From the NCBI GenBank assembly GCA_937989795.1, contig CALKBB010000241.1:1-9456 (forward strand): 9,456 nucleotides of DNA, written 5' to 3'. The stretch comes from an uncultured Collinsella sp. (GTDB lineage Bacteria; Actinomycetota; Coriobacteriia; Coriobacteriales; Coriobacteriaceae). The translations under genes were made by a program, and so were the position numbers. The notes below the pieces were generated by a model that saw nothing but the letters and a program-made list of their open reading frames with translations, had not been told where the DNA came from and did not search any database. Shown piece after piece: positions 1-5,642 of the stretch (the stretch's first letter is position 1; each line of letters starts with the position of its first letter).

Positions 1-169
1 AGCAAAGGTCCGGGGCCTCGCTACGGGGCGGCCAAGTTGACGTAGCTGAGATGCAGCTCGCGGTCTGCTCACTCCTCGAAGTTTTTAGCGGAAATAATTC
101 GAGCTGCAGCAGCGATTGATTTGCAATGGCGGTTGAGCTGCAACAAAGTTTTTATTGGACCTCGAACCC

Positions 170-175
170 TATACT
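170..175 (+). promoter_or_regulatory. Possible -10 box (TATACT) upstream of nrdG
   Basis: TATACT differs from the TATAAT consensus at one position. No good -35 hexamer lies 16-18 bp upstream, where the sequence is the T-rich run AGTTTTT. If used, it would give a leader of about 130 nt that contains the whole 217-290 hairpin. I see no convincing NrdR box. Confidence 0.25.
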
Positions 176-213
176 CGATGTTCGCTTCGTTCATTGAGTT
201 ACCCTTTGCATGA

Positions 214-293
214 GGCCGGGACATATCGTCCCGCCCGCAGTTTCGCAGGCCGAAGGCCGAGAATGTTTGAGGACGGGATGATATGTCCCGACC
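214..293. repeat. Long inverted repeat/hairpin element with CGGGACAT ends (copy 1)
   Basis: The arms 214-236 and 271-293 are 23 nt each and pair at 20 positions, with one G-T wobble and two C/A mismatches, around a 34-nt loop. The loop contains a small GGCC-GAA-GGCC hairpin (248-258). The core runs from CGGGACAT (217) to ATGTCCCG (290), 74 nt. Each arm is also partly self-palindromic (CGGGAC...GTCCCG at 217-233). It lies just upstream of the nrdG ribosome-binding site. The ends match those of the element at 6515-6585, while the interior differs. It could be a small palindromic repeat, a MITE-like remnant, or a leader hairpin affecting nrdG expression. Confidence 0.75.
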
Positions 294-297
294 TCCC

Positions 298-304
298 GGG
301 AGAG
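298..304 (+). promoter_or_regulatory. Ribosome-binding site that fixes the nrdG start
   Basis: GGGAGAG lies 6 nt before ATG 311. Together with the NrdG-like N-terminus beginning MNY, this favours 311 over the upstream in-frame TTG at 155. Confidence 0.7.
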
Positions 305-310
305 TTACCT

Positions 311-892
311 ATGAACTACGCGAACATTAAGTATTTCGACATTGCTGATGGGGAAGGCGTTCGTACTTCTCTGTTTGTGAGCGGGTGCCGTCGTGGGTGC
401 AAGAATTGCTTTAACTCTGTCGCGTGGGACTTTGCTGCGGGTGAGCCGTTCGATCGTGCCGTCGAGGACAAGATTATCGAGAGCCTCGACCACCCCTTTA
501 TCGATGGTCTGACGATTCTGGGCGGCGAGCCTATGGAGCCCGAGAATCAGGTGGGGCTTGTTGACTTTATCGAACGCGTGCGTGCGGCCTATCCCGCGGG
601 GTCGGGCAAGACCATTTGGTGCTTTACCGGCGACGTGCTCGAGGAGCTTATGCCGGGTGGCCGTCATCATACCGAGGTGACGAACCGTATCCTGGCCCGC
701 CTCGACATGTTGGTGGACGGCCCGTTTGTTCAGGATCTGTACGATATCTCATTGCGTTTTAGAGGCTCGAGTAACCAGCGTGTGATCGATATGAACGCTA
801 CGCGCGACCGTGCTGAGCGCGAGGGTGTTGCGCTTTGTGATGCGGTTGAACTTTGGCGGGACGATCCAGTCTATTCGACCCATACTATGTAG
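311..892 (+). CDS. nrdG: Anaerobic ribonucleoside-triphosphate reductase activating protein (radical SAM)
   Basis: NrdG uses a [4Fe-4S] cluster and S-adenosylmethionine to put the glycyl radical on the anaerobic ribonucleotide reductase NrdD, allowing dNTP synthesis without oxygen. From ATG 311 the protein has 193 residues, a little longer than the E. coli enzyme. The radical-SAM cluster motif C-x3-C-x2-C is seen at C26, C30 and C33, the SAM-binding GGEP at 71-74, and the family stretch LVDGPF near 134-139 followed by RGSSNQR (151-157). The N-terminus (MNYANIKYFDIADGEG) resembles known NrdG proteins. NrdD is expected nearby but is not in the window; it may lie left of the edge. The C-terminal 35 residues look less typical and may be lineage-specific. 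A 66-nt gap separates it from folE. Confidence 0.93.
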   Translation: MNYANIKYFDIADGEGVRTSLFVSGCRRGCKNCFNSVAWDFAAGEPFDRAVEDKIIESLDHPFIDGLTILGGEPMEPENQVGLVDFIERVRAAYPAGSGKTIWCFTGDVLEELMPGGRHHTEVTNRILARLDMLVDGPFVQDLYDISLRFRGSSNQRVIDMNATRDRAEREGVALCDAVELWRDDPVYSTHTM

Positions 893-958
893 CTTGTGGC
901 CGATGCCAAAGGGCGTGGTACCATAGCGCGAACGCAAAATCGGAAAAGTGAGGCCCAG

Positions 959-1516
959 ATGATCGATCAGGAAAAAGTCGAGGCCGCCATTAAGCTGTTG
1001 CTTGAGGGCATAGGCGAGGACCCAACTCGTGAGGGCCTGCTGGAGACCCCGGCGCGCGTTGCCCGTATGTATGGTGAGATCGCCGGCGGTATGGACCAGA
1101 GTGCCGAGGAGCACCTGTCCAAAACCTTTGCCGTCGCTTCGAACGATTTGGTTATCGAGCGCGACATCACGTTCTACTCGCTGTGCGAACATCATCTGCT
1201 GCCGTTTTATGGCAAGGCCGCCATTGGTTATATCCCCAACGGCCGTGTCGCAGGGCTTTCTAAGCTTGCCCGCACGGTAGAGGTCTACGCCCGTCGTCTG
1301 CAGCTGCAGGAGCAGTTGTGCGCACAAGTTGCCGATGCCCTCATGGAGTATCTCGCTCCCCAGGGAGCGATTGTGCTCATGGAGGCTGAGCATATGTGCA
1401 TGACCATGCGCGGCGTGCAAAAGCCTGGCACCAAGACCGTGACGCTTGCTCGCCGCGGCGTCTTTGAGACCGATCCGTCGCTCGAGGAGCGGTTCTTTAG
1501 GATGCTGGGCCGTTAG
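959..1516 (+). CDS. folE: GTP cyclohydrolase I
   Basis: FolE converts GTP to 7,8-dihydroneopterin triphosphate plus formate, the first step of folate synthesis, as a zinc-dependent cytosolic oligomer. The 185-residue product has the full family signature. The zinc ligands C76 and H79 lie in SLCEHHLLPF, with C147 in EHMCMTMRG. DPTREGLLETPARVARMY (21-38) is the typical N-terminal motif. GRVAGLSKLAR (95-105) and QEQLCAQVADAL (117-128) match the substrate pocket and helix. I chose ATG 959 because GTGAGG lies 5 nt upstream and the product then begins like other FolE proteins; a GTG at 896 would add 21 unconserved residues. The next gene begins one base after its stop, which suggests translational coupling. 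This is the shorter bacterial type, with no regulatory N-terminal arm. Confidence 0.97.
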   Translation: MIDQEKVEAAIKLLLEGIGEDPTREGLLETPARVARMYGEIAGGMDQSAEEHLSKTFAVASNDLVIERDITFYSLCEHHLLPFYGKAAIGYIPNGRVAGLSKLARTVEVYARRLQLQEQLCAQVADALMEYLAPQGAIVLMEAEHMCMTMRGVQKPGTKTVTLARRGVFETDPSLEERFFRMLGR

Positions 1517-1517
1517 C

Positions 1518-2099
1518 ATGAGGGTCGTCAATGACTTTACATCGAAGACCGATGGGGGGACGCCGCGTCGCGGCTTCATGGCTTCGGGCCTGGCCCCCTT
1601 TGATGCCATGCCTCGCATTGATTACATCTGTGCCAACGGTCTGTTCCGGCGGCACCTGGGCAACATTGCACAGTTGGAATCGGGGCGCATCTTCTGCCGC
1701 CACGGTATTGACCACCTGCTGGATGTCGCTCGCATTATGTGGATCAAGAATCTCGAGGAACAGCTCGAATTTGACCGCGAGGTCATCTACGCCACGGCAC
1801 TTCTTCACGATATCGGCAAAGATGAACAGTATGAATCGGGTATATCCCATGATGTTGCAAGCGAACGCGTCGCTGATGCGATTCTCGGCGGTATGCCCGA
1901 TGACGTAGCGTTTGAGCCGGCCGATGCCGCAGCCATTAAGACGGCCATTCTGGGCCATCGAAAGCTGCGCGTGAACAGCCAACCGCTCGAGCGCCTGCTC
2001 TATGCAGCCGACAAAGCGTCGCGCGCCTGCTTTGCATGCCCCGCGCGCAATGCTTGCAACTGGAGCGATGATAAAAAGAACCTGTCGATTCGCGTGTAG
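1518..2099 (+). CDS. HD-domain phosphohydrolase in the folate cluster
   Basis: This is a predicted metal-dependent phosphohydrolase of the HD superfamily. From ATG 1518 it has 193 residues. Possible metal ligands are H62 or H66 (CRHGIDH), the H97-D98 doublet in ALLHDIGKD, H111, H147 in LGHR, and D165 in AADKAS. The C-terminus carries C171-x2-C174-x5-C180 followed by DDKKN, a small Cys cluster that I recall in HD proteins beside folE in clostridia and relatives. The start is uncertain: 1518 is one base after the folE stop and could be reached by coupling, but no good Shine-Dalgarno is present; ATG 1578 and ATG 1608 are alternatives. From context it may remove phosphate from dihydroneopterin triphosphate or a related pterin. 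The archaeal MptB cyclic phosphodiesterase is also an HD protein acting after a GTP cyclohydrolase. The substrate is inferred, not shown. Confidence 0.85.
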   Translation: MRVVNDFTSKTDGGTPRRGFMASGLAPFDAMPRIDYICANGLFRRHLGNIAQLESGRIFCRHGIDHLLDVARIMWIKNLEEQLEFDREVIYATALLHDIGKDEQYESGISHDVASERVADAILGGMPDDVAFEPADAAAIKTAILGHRKLRVNSQPLERLLYAADKASRACFACPARNACNWSDDKKNLSIRV

Positions 2100-2142
2100 T
2101 TAGTTTACGCGGTCGGGGTTCTAAACGAAGGAGACGATCGCG

Positions 2143-2628
2143 ATGAGCAACAAGAAACTGCCCGAGAATGCAACCAAGACTGAAGGCGCCGAGCTCGCCC
2201 GCCGTGGAAGGGGCGAAATATCCACCGCAACGGCGGTGCCCCACGTGAACTATGACGATCTGCGCCATGCCGACCGCATCACCGTTGAAGGTCTTGAGGT
2301 TTTTGCTAACCACGGCGTGTATCCCGAAGAGAACGCGCTGGGCCAGAAATTCATCGTGTCCTTGGTACTCTATGCTGACCTGCGTGCAGCGGGAGAGCAC
2401 GATAACTTGGACGCCTCGATTGACTACGGCTCGGTGTGCCACGATGTCGATGGCTATCTGCGCGAGCATACGTTTAAGCTCATCGAGGCGGCAGCTGAAG
2501 GTACGGCCCAGATGCTGCTGCGCCGTTATCCCTCGCTGCTTGGTGTGCGCATCAAGCTCGATAAGCCGTGGGCGCCTGTTGGCCTGCCCTTGGCAAGCTG
2601 TGGCGTCGAGATCGAGCGTGTGCGCTAA
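2143..2628 (+). CDS. folB: Dihydroneopterin aldolase with N-terminal extension
   Basis: FolB splits 7,8-dihydroneopterin into 6-hydroxymethyl-7,8-dihydropterin and glycolaldehyde in folate synthesis. The catalytic domain starts near D44 (DRITVEGLEV). It shows ANHGVYPEE (55-63) with the conserved glutamate, GQKF (67-70), the DY pair at 94-95, LIEAAAEGTA (113-122) and the KPWAP motif (141-145) with the catalytic lysine. The product has 161 residues against about 120 for the family. The extra 43 residues at the N-terminus are hydrophilic, with no signal or membrane segment. The start at 2143 is well supported by AAGGAG (2128-2133), 9 nt upstream. It follows the HD gene after 43 nt. The folate genes folP and folK, often adjacent elsewhere, are absent here. 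Its stop is 6 nt from that of the converging minus-strand gene. Confidence 0.93.
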   Translation: MSNKKLPENATKTEGAELARRGRGEISTATAVPHVNYDDLRHADRITVEGLEVFANHGVYPEENALGQKFIVSLVLYADLRAAGEHDNLDASIDYGSVCHDVDGYLREHTFKLIEAAAEGTAQMLLRRYPSLLGVRIKLDKPWAPVGLPLASCGVEIERVR

Positions 2629-2634
2629 CCGGTT

Positions 2635-3411
2635 CTAATACGTCTCTATGGGTGGCTGCTTGAGCCGCTGCGACAGAGCCCTGTTGTTGGGGCAGTACGT
2701 GTCGAGCAGCGCGTGAAACCGATGATTGTGGCTCGGCTCGAGCAGGTGGACGAGCTCGTGGGCGACAACCATGTCAAGGCACTCGACGGGGTAGGCGGCA
2801 AGTTCTCGTGCGATGCGAATGGCGCCGGTTTTGGGCGTGCATGATCCCCAGCGCGTTTTCATGCTGCGCACGGAAACGCGGGAAACGGCGACACCCATTG
2901 CGATTTCGTATGCGTGCAAAATATCGCGCAGCGCCGATGTGACTTCGGACGTATAGAGCTGGTCAATATGGGCTTGGATCTCACTGGGCGTTAAGCCGTC
3001 GAGGGTCGCATTCCACTTGGCCTGCGGACGTTCGTCTGGCTCGTCGGCACCCATAAAACTTGCGAAGGTGGCCTGCTTGGGCCGCGGTGCGGGTGATGCA
3101 AAGTTGTGATCGAGTGCGTCCTGTACCGTGATGGGCTTGCCCCAAAGCGCAATGATGGACGAGGGGCTGAGCGGCTCTCGTGCCGTCGCCTGACGTTGCT
3201 CGCGCTGGGCAAGCCGGCTGATAATCCAGGCGCTGTTGCGCTTCACAAACGCTTCGATACGCTCGCGGCTGGCGCCAAGTGGTGCGCTGGCGTGGACCTC
3301 ACCGCTCGATGTGACGCGTAGGTTGAAGTTCTTGACGCGCTTTTTGGTAACGACGACGGGGATGGGCGTCCCATCCGGTCGGGATACGGAAATCGTAAAC
3401 TGCTGCGTCAA
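2635..3411 (-). CDS. YgjP-like (M48/DUF45) zinc metallopeptidase domain protein
   Basis: This is a predicted zinc metallopeptidase of the YgjP/SprT-like group; the physiological substrate is unknown. Counted from TTG 3411 the product has 258 residues. The N-terminal domain (FTISVS..., about residues 5-60) is of the kind seen in this family. The C-terminal catalytic part has VSVRSMKTRWGSC (179-191) and the zinc motif HELVH (218-222) with H228 in LLEPSHNHRF. A Pro/Ala-rich linker (about 104-130) is unlike the typical compact family member. I prefer TTG 3411 because GAAGGA lies 6 nt upstream; ATG 3444 and TTG 3474 are in frame but lack a good site and would add unconserved residues. No signal peptide or membrane segment is visible, so it is probably cytosolic. 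It follows the M19 gene after 74 nt and may be co-transcribed with it. Confidence 0.85.
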   Translation of the reverse strand: MTQQFTISVSRPDGTPIPVVVTKKRVKNFNLRVTSSGEVHASAPLGASRERIEAFVKRNSAWIISRLAQREQRQATAREPLSPSSIIALWGKPITVQDALDHNFASPAPRPKQATFASFMGADEPDERPQAKWNATLDGLTPSEIQAHIDQLYTSEVTSALRDILHAYEIAMGVAVSRVSVRSMKTRWGSCTPKTGAIRIARELAAYPVECLDMVVAHELVHLLEPSHNHRFHALLDTYCPNNRALSQRLKQPPIETY

Positions 3412-3417
3412 AAGCGG

Positions 3418-3423
3418 TCCTTC
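3418..3423 (-). promoter_or_regulatory. Ribosome-binding site pointing to a TTG start
   Basis: On the minus strand GAAGGA is followed by six bases and TTG (3411-3409). Neither upstream in-frame start, ATG 3444 or TTG 3474, has a comparable site. Confidence 0.5.
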
Positions 3424-3453
3424 AGATTGGGGACGGGCCGGCATGTCAACCGT

Positions 3454-3465
3454 TCGGCATGCCGA
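3454..3465. repeat. 12-bp perfect palindrome between the M19 and YgjP-like genes
   Basis: TCGGCATGCCGA is a perfect palindrome in the short gap upstream of the metallopeptidase gene. A related CCGGCATG occurs at 3438-3445. It could be an operator or a small hairpin in the joint transcript; it may also be chance in GC-rich DNA. Confidence 0.35.
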
Positions 3466-3485
3466 CCTGCTCAAGGGATGTGAAA

Positions 3486-4499
3486 TTAATAACGCTCAAA
3501 GAAGGCAAGCGCGTTGTCGCTGCAGAGCTTTTGCATCACGGTCTTGCCAAAATGCTTGGAAAGCATGTTCTGGAACTCGGGCATCTTGCTGGCATCGGAG
3601 AGGAAAGCGGGCACCGTGGCGCCGTCCCAGTCGCCGCCGAGCGCGATGACGTCCTCGCCGCCCAGGTCGAGCCAGTGCTCGATATGTGCCGCTAGCTGGT
3701 CGAAGGTGACGTCTGCGGCGGTCTTGTCGGTTGCGTCGTTGGAAAGGAACTCGCTGCAGTAGTTGAGGCCGACGATACCGCCCATGTCGCGAATGGTGCG
3801 GAACTGGTCGTCGGTAAGGTTGCGTTTGACGCCGCAAACCGCACGGGAGTTGGAGTGGCTGGCGACGAAGGGACGCGTGGCGTGGGCGACAACCTCGTCA
3901 AAGCACTCATCGTTGAGGTGGGAGACGTCAAGCACCATGCCGGCGTGCTCCATCTGCGTAAGTGCCTCGATGCCGGCGCCGGTGAGGCCGGCGTGGGTGT
4001 CGTGGCCGCTCGCGAGCGGCCCCTGCGCATTCCAGCTGAGTGACGACATAAGCACACCCAGGCTCTTGAGCACTTCGATCAGCGCGGGGTCCTCGGCAAA
4101 GAACGTGGCGTTTTCGATGGTGTGGATGCAAGCGACCTTGCCGTCCTTGAGCGCGGGGCGAATGTCTGCGGCGCTGCGCACGTTGACCATACGGTCGTGG
4201 TTGAGCATTGCCTGGCCGCTCATATGCGCCATGATCTGCGCCTGGAAGCGCGCGGCGTGGGCGGTGGGAATCTCGTCGGGGACAAACGTGGCGAAGCACT
4301 GTGCCCACGGCGTGTTGCCGATCTTTGCGAGCGAGATGGCACAGGCGTTACCCTCGATGAGGTCGAAATCTTGCGGATGCGTTTCGTCGCCGGGGAAATA
4401 ACCGTCGGTGCCGGCGGTAAAGCGCAGGTCGAGATCGAGCGTGGCCCAGCCGATTCGGTCGGCGGTGTCGCAGTGTAGGTCAAATACGGGATATGCCAT
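3486..4499 (-). CDS. Membrane dipeptidase family (peptidase M19) enzyme
   Basis: M19 enzymes are binuclear zinc hydrolases that cleave dipeptides, often with broad specificity including D-residues at the C-terminal position. The 337-residue product has all five expected metal ligands: H9 and D11 in DLHCDT, E129 in CIHTIEN, H194 in LDVSHLN and H215 in ASHSNSR. The GGDWDG motif (288-293) near the C-terminus is also typical. The length fits the bacterial family. Despite the family name, no signal peptide or membrane segment is visible, so a cytosolic dipeptidase is likely. ATG 4499 is preceded by GGAGG at 4504-4508, with a short 4-nt spacer. An in-frame upstream extension to 4529 adds ten unconserved residues. 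It is divergent from the FKBP gene and lies upstream of the YgjP-like peptidase on the same strand. Confidence 0.93.
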   Translation of the reverse strand: MAYPVFDLHCDTADRIGWATLDLDLRFTAGTDGYFPGDETHPQDFDLIEGNACAISLAKIGNTPWAQCFATFVPDEIPTAHAARFQAQIMAHMSGQAMLNHDRMVNVRSAADIRPALKDGKVACIHTIENATFFAEDPALIEVLKSLGVLMSSLSWNAQGPLASGHDTHAGLTGAGIEALTQMEHAGMVLDVSHLNDECFDEVVAHATRPFVASHSNSRAVCGVKRNLTDDQFRTIRDMGGIVGLNYCSEFLSNDATDKTAADVTFDQLAAHIEHWLDLGGEDVIALGGDWDGATVPAFLSDASKMPEFQNMLSKHFGKTVMQKLCSDNALAFFERY

Positions 4500-4540
4500 G
4501 GTTCCTCCGGTTGCAGCGTTTCTTTGCAAACTGTCATTGA

Positions 4541-4546
4541 ATTGTA
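4541..4546 (-). promoter_or_regulatory. Possible -10 box of the M19 dipeptidase gene
   Basis: On the minus strand this reads TACAAT, one mismatch from consensus, about 42 nt before the ATG. The -35 region (around 4564-4569, TGGCGC) is weak. It lies within 10 bp of the opposing -10 candidate at 4556-4561, so the two promoters would overlap. Confidence 0.35.
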
Positions 4547-4555
4547 TGACTAGGG

Positions 4556-4561
4556 TATAGT
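4556..4561 (+). promoter_or_regulatory. Possible -10 box of the FKBP/UreE-like pair
   Basis: TATAGT lies in the divergent intergenic region. The best -35-like hexamer, TGTCAT at 4532-4537, is 18 bp upstream and poor. Transcription would start near 4568, inside the CGCCAT/ATGGCG inverted repeat. Confidence 0.4.
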
Positions 4562-4564
4562 TAG

Positions 4565-4601
4565 CGCCATATGTTCATGGCGGCCCGTGTTGTGCGCCGC
4601 C
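4565..4601 (+). promoter_or_regulatory. Two overlapping inverted repeats in the FKBP leader
   Basis: CGCCAT (4565-4570) pairs with ATGGCG (4577-4582) across 6 nt, and GGCGGC (4579-4584) pairs with GCCGCC (4596-4601) across 11 nt. They share bases 4579-4582, so only one can form at a time. The second ends 8 nt before the GGAGG ribosome-binding site (4610-4614). An operator at the transcript start plus a leader hairpin is possible, but no regulator is identified. Confidence 0.4.
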
Positions 4602-4619
4602 CTTATCACGGAGGTTTCC

Positions 4620-5048
4620 ATGTCCAACCAGGGCAAGAAGGTCAAGACTCATTATCGCGGCACGCTCGACGACGGCACGCAGTTCGATAGCTCCTACGAT
4701 CGCGGTGAGCCGCTGGAGTTCACCTGCGGCGCCGGCCAGATGATCAAGGGCTTCGACGCCGCTGTTGTCGACATGCAGGTGGGCGAGAAGAAGACCGTGC
4801 ACATTCCTGCTGCCGATGCCTACGGCGAGCACAATCCCGAGATGGTTCTGACCTTCCCGGCCGAACAGGTTCCCAACATCGAGCAGATTGAGAAGGGCAT
4901 GAAGCTCTTCTTGTCCACGCCGAGCGGTATGCCCGTCCCCGCCGTGGTCATCGATGTAACGCCCGAGGCCGTGACGCTCGACGCCAACCACGAGCTGGCC
5001 GGTAAGGACCTCAACTTTGATATCGAGCTCGTCGAGGTCGAGGGTTAG
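4620..5048 (+). CDS. FKBP-type peptidyl-prolyl cis-trans isomerase, SlyD-like
   Basis: This is a predicted cytosolic prolyl isomerase and folding helper of the SlyD branch. The 142-residue product has the split FKBP fold: THYRGTLDDGTQFDSS (10-25), GAGQMIKGFDAAV (37-49) and VGEKKTVHI (54-62). An inserted flap domain spans about 71-120 and includes AYGEHNPE at its start, and the FKBP strand then resumes at NHELAGKDLNFDIELVEV (123-140). ATG 4620 is fixed by GGAGG 5 nt upstream. In E. coli, SlyD delivers nickel for hydrogenase maturation through a C-terminal His/Cys-rich tail. Here the protein ends right after the FKBP fold, so that tail is absent and metal binding cannot be assumed. The next gene, UreE-like, begins 3 nt after the stop and is probably translated from the same mRNA. 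Confidence 0.94.
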   Translation: MSNQGKKVKTHYRGTLDDGTQFDSSYDRGEPLEFTCGAGQMIKGFDAAVVDMQVGEKKTVHIPAADAYGEHNPEMVLTFPAEQVPNIEQIEKGMKLFLSTPSGMPVPAVVIDVTPEAVTLDANHELAGKDLNFDIELVEVEG

Positions 5049-5051
5049 AGT

Positions 5052-5630
5052 ATGCCTGAACGCTTGGTTTCGACGACATGCTTGGGAAATCTCAACGATC
5101 CGTCCTATGAACTCCTGCTTCGCCGGAAGTTGGGCGGCGTCTTTGAAGTTGACGATCTGCTGCTCGATTGGGACCAGGCTGATGTATACGCGTTTGTGGG
5201 CGTGACGGAGCTGGGGCGCACGGTCGATGTTCGGCTGGATACTGCCGACGGCGGTCGTCTTGCCGACGGCGACGTGCTCGCCATTGACCGTTCGGGCATG
5301 GTGCCCGTGGCGGTTGTCGTGCGCTTGCGCAGCGCCGAGGTTTATTTGGTCGAAGTTGACCGCATGGACCCGATTGCGCTCGCGCATTCGTGCTGGGAGA
5401 TCGGCAACATGCATGCGCCGCTCTTCCGGGGCGACTCGGACGAGCATACTGTGCGCATGTATACGCCGGTGCAGCCTGTTTTGGGCCGCATGCTCCGGGG
5501 TGTCGAGGGTGTTCGGCTCTCGCTGGTTACCCGTGAACTCGATGCGGACCGGCGCTTTGCGTCGAGTGCGGCGGAGGTCGTCGTGAGCATGGCTCCCGAC
5601 TTTACCATCGTAAAAAAGGCGCGCGGCTAA
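5052..5630 (+). CDS. UreE-like protein (nickel metallochaperone family)
   Basis: I recognise a UreE-type layout in this 192-residue protein. The first part resembles the UreE N-terminal domain, with VRLDTADGGRLADGDVLAID (60-79) close to the family's DDGRxLxxGDVL stretch. The second resembles the C-terminal domain: DPIALAHSCWEIGNMHAPLF (106-125) matches the A-x2-YHLGNRHxPLQ region, and PVLGRMLRG (142-150) matches the VLxxML helix. UreE hands nickel to urease, but no urease gene is in view. The His that binds metal in Klebsiella UreE (H96, in a DHVL motif) aligns by eye with P142, and the C-terminal His-rich tail is missing. H112, C114, H121 and H132 remain as possible ligands. The start is supported by GAGGG (5040-5044), 7 nt upstream. 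Similarity was judged by eye, so divergence of function is possible. Confidence 0.7.
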   Translation: MPERLVSTTCLGNLNDPSYELLLRRKLGGVFEVDDLLLDWDQADVYAFVGVTELGRTVDVRLDTADGGRLADGDVLAIDRSGMVPVAVVVRLRSAEVYLVEVDRMDPIALAHSCWEIGNMHAPLFRGDSDEHTVRMYTPVQPVLGRMLRGVEGVRLSLVTRELDADRRFASSAAEVVVSMAPDFTIVKKARG

Positions 5631-5642
5631 GCGCGCGTATGC

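Larger units (their letters stand above)
1..310. other. Non-coding region upstream of nrdG with repeats and hairpins
   Basis: I find no convincing gene here. The longest open stretch running in from the left edge (frame 3, ending at the TGA near 119) gives about 38 residues that I do not recognise. The region holds an exact 9-bp inverted repeat (52-60 TGCAGCTCG with 100-108 CGAGCTGCA), another copy of GAGCTGCA at 135-142, a 6-bp inverted pair CTCGAA/TTCGAG (75-80 and 98-103), a direct repeat AAGTTTTTA (79-87 and 146-154), and the 74-nt hairpin element at 217-290. An open frame starting at TTG 155 runs in frame into nrdG, but it translates through the hairpin element and resembles no NrdG N-terminus, so I treat it as non-coding. 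Confidence 0.6.

Noticed and set aside
121..154. Intrinsic terminator ending in AAGTTTTTA near 146-154
   Set aside because: The stem before it (GTTG/CAAC) is only 4 bp and the T-run is short.
60..160. Possible T-box or other known riboswitch upstream of nrdG
   Set aside because: The minus strand has a stretch ending in ACCGCG, but the T-box core sequence is not matched, and I see no aptamer I can name.
155..310. In-frame N-terminal extension of NrdG from TTG 155
   Set aside because: It translates through the 217-290 hairpin element, resembles no NrdG N-terminus, and ATG 311 has a well-spaced GGGAGAG.
749..1618. 289-codon open frame on the minus strand over folE
   Set aside because: It lies entirely antisense to nrdG, folE and the HD gene, which show clear family motifs; it is a GC-rich shadow frame.
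2627..2634. Palindrome AACCGGTT between the folB and YgjP-like gene stops
   Set aside because: It is only 8 bp, includes part of the folB stop codon, and is too short to be a terminator.
4575..5447. 290-codon open frame on the minus strand over the FKBP and UreE-like genes
   Set aside because: It is antisense to two genes with recognisable domains, and its His/Leu-rich product matches nothing I know.
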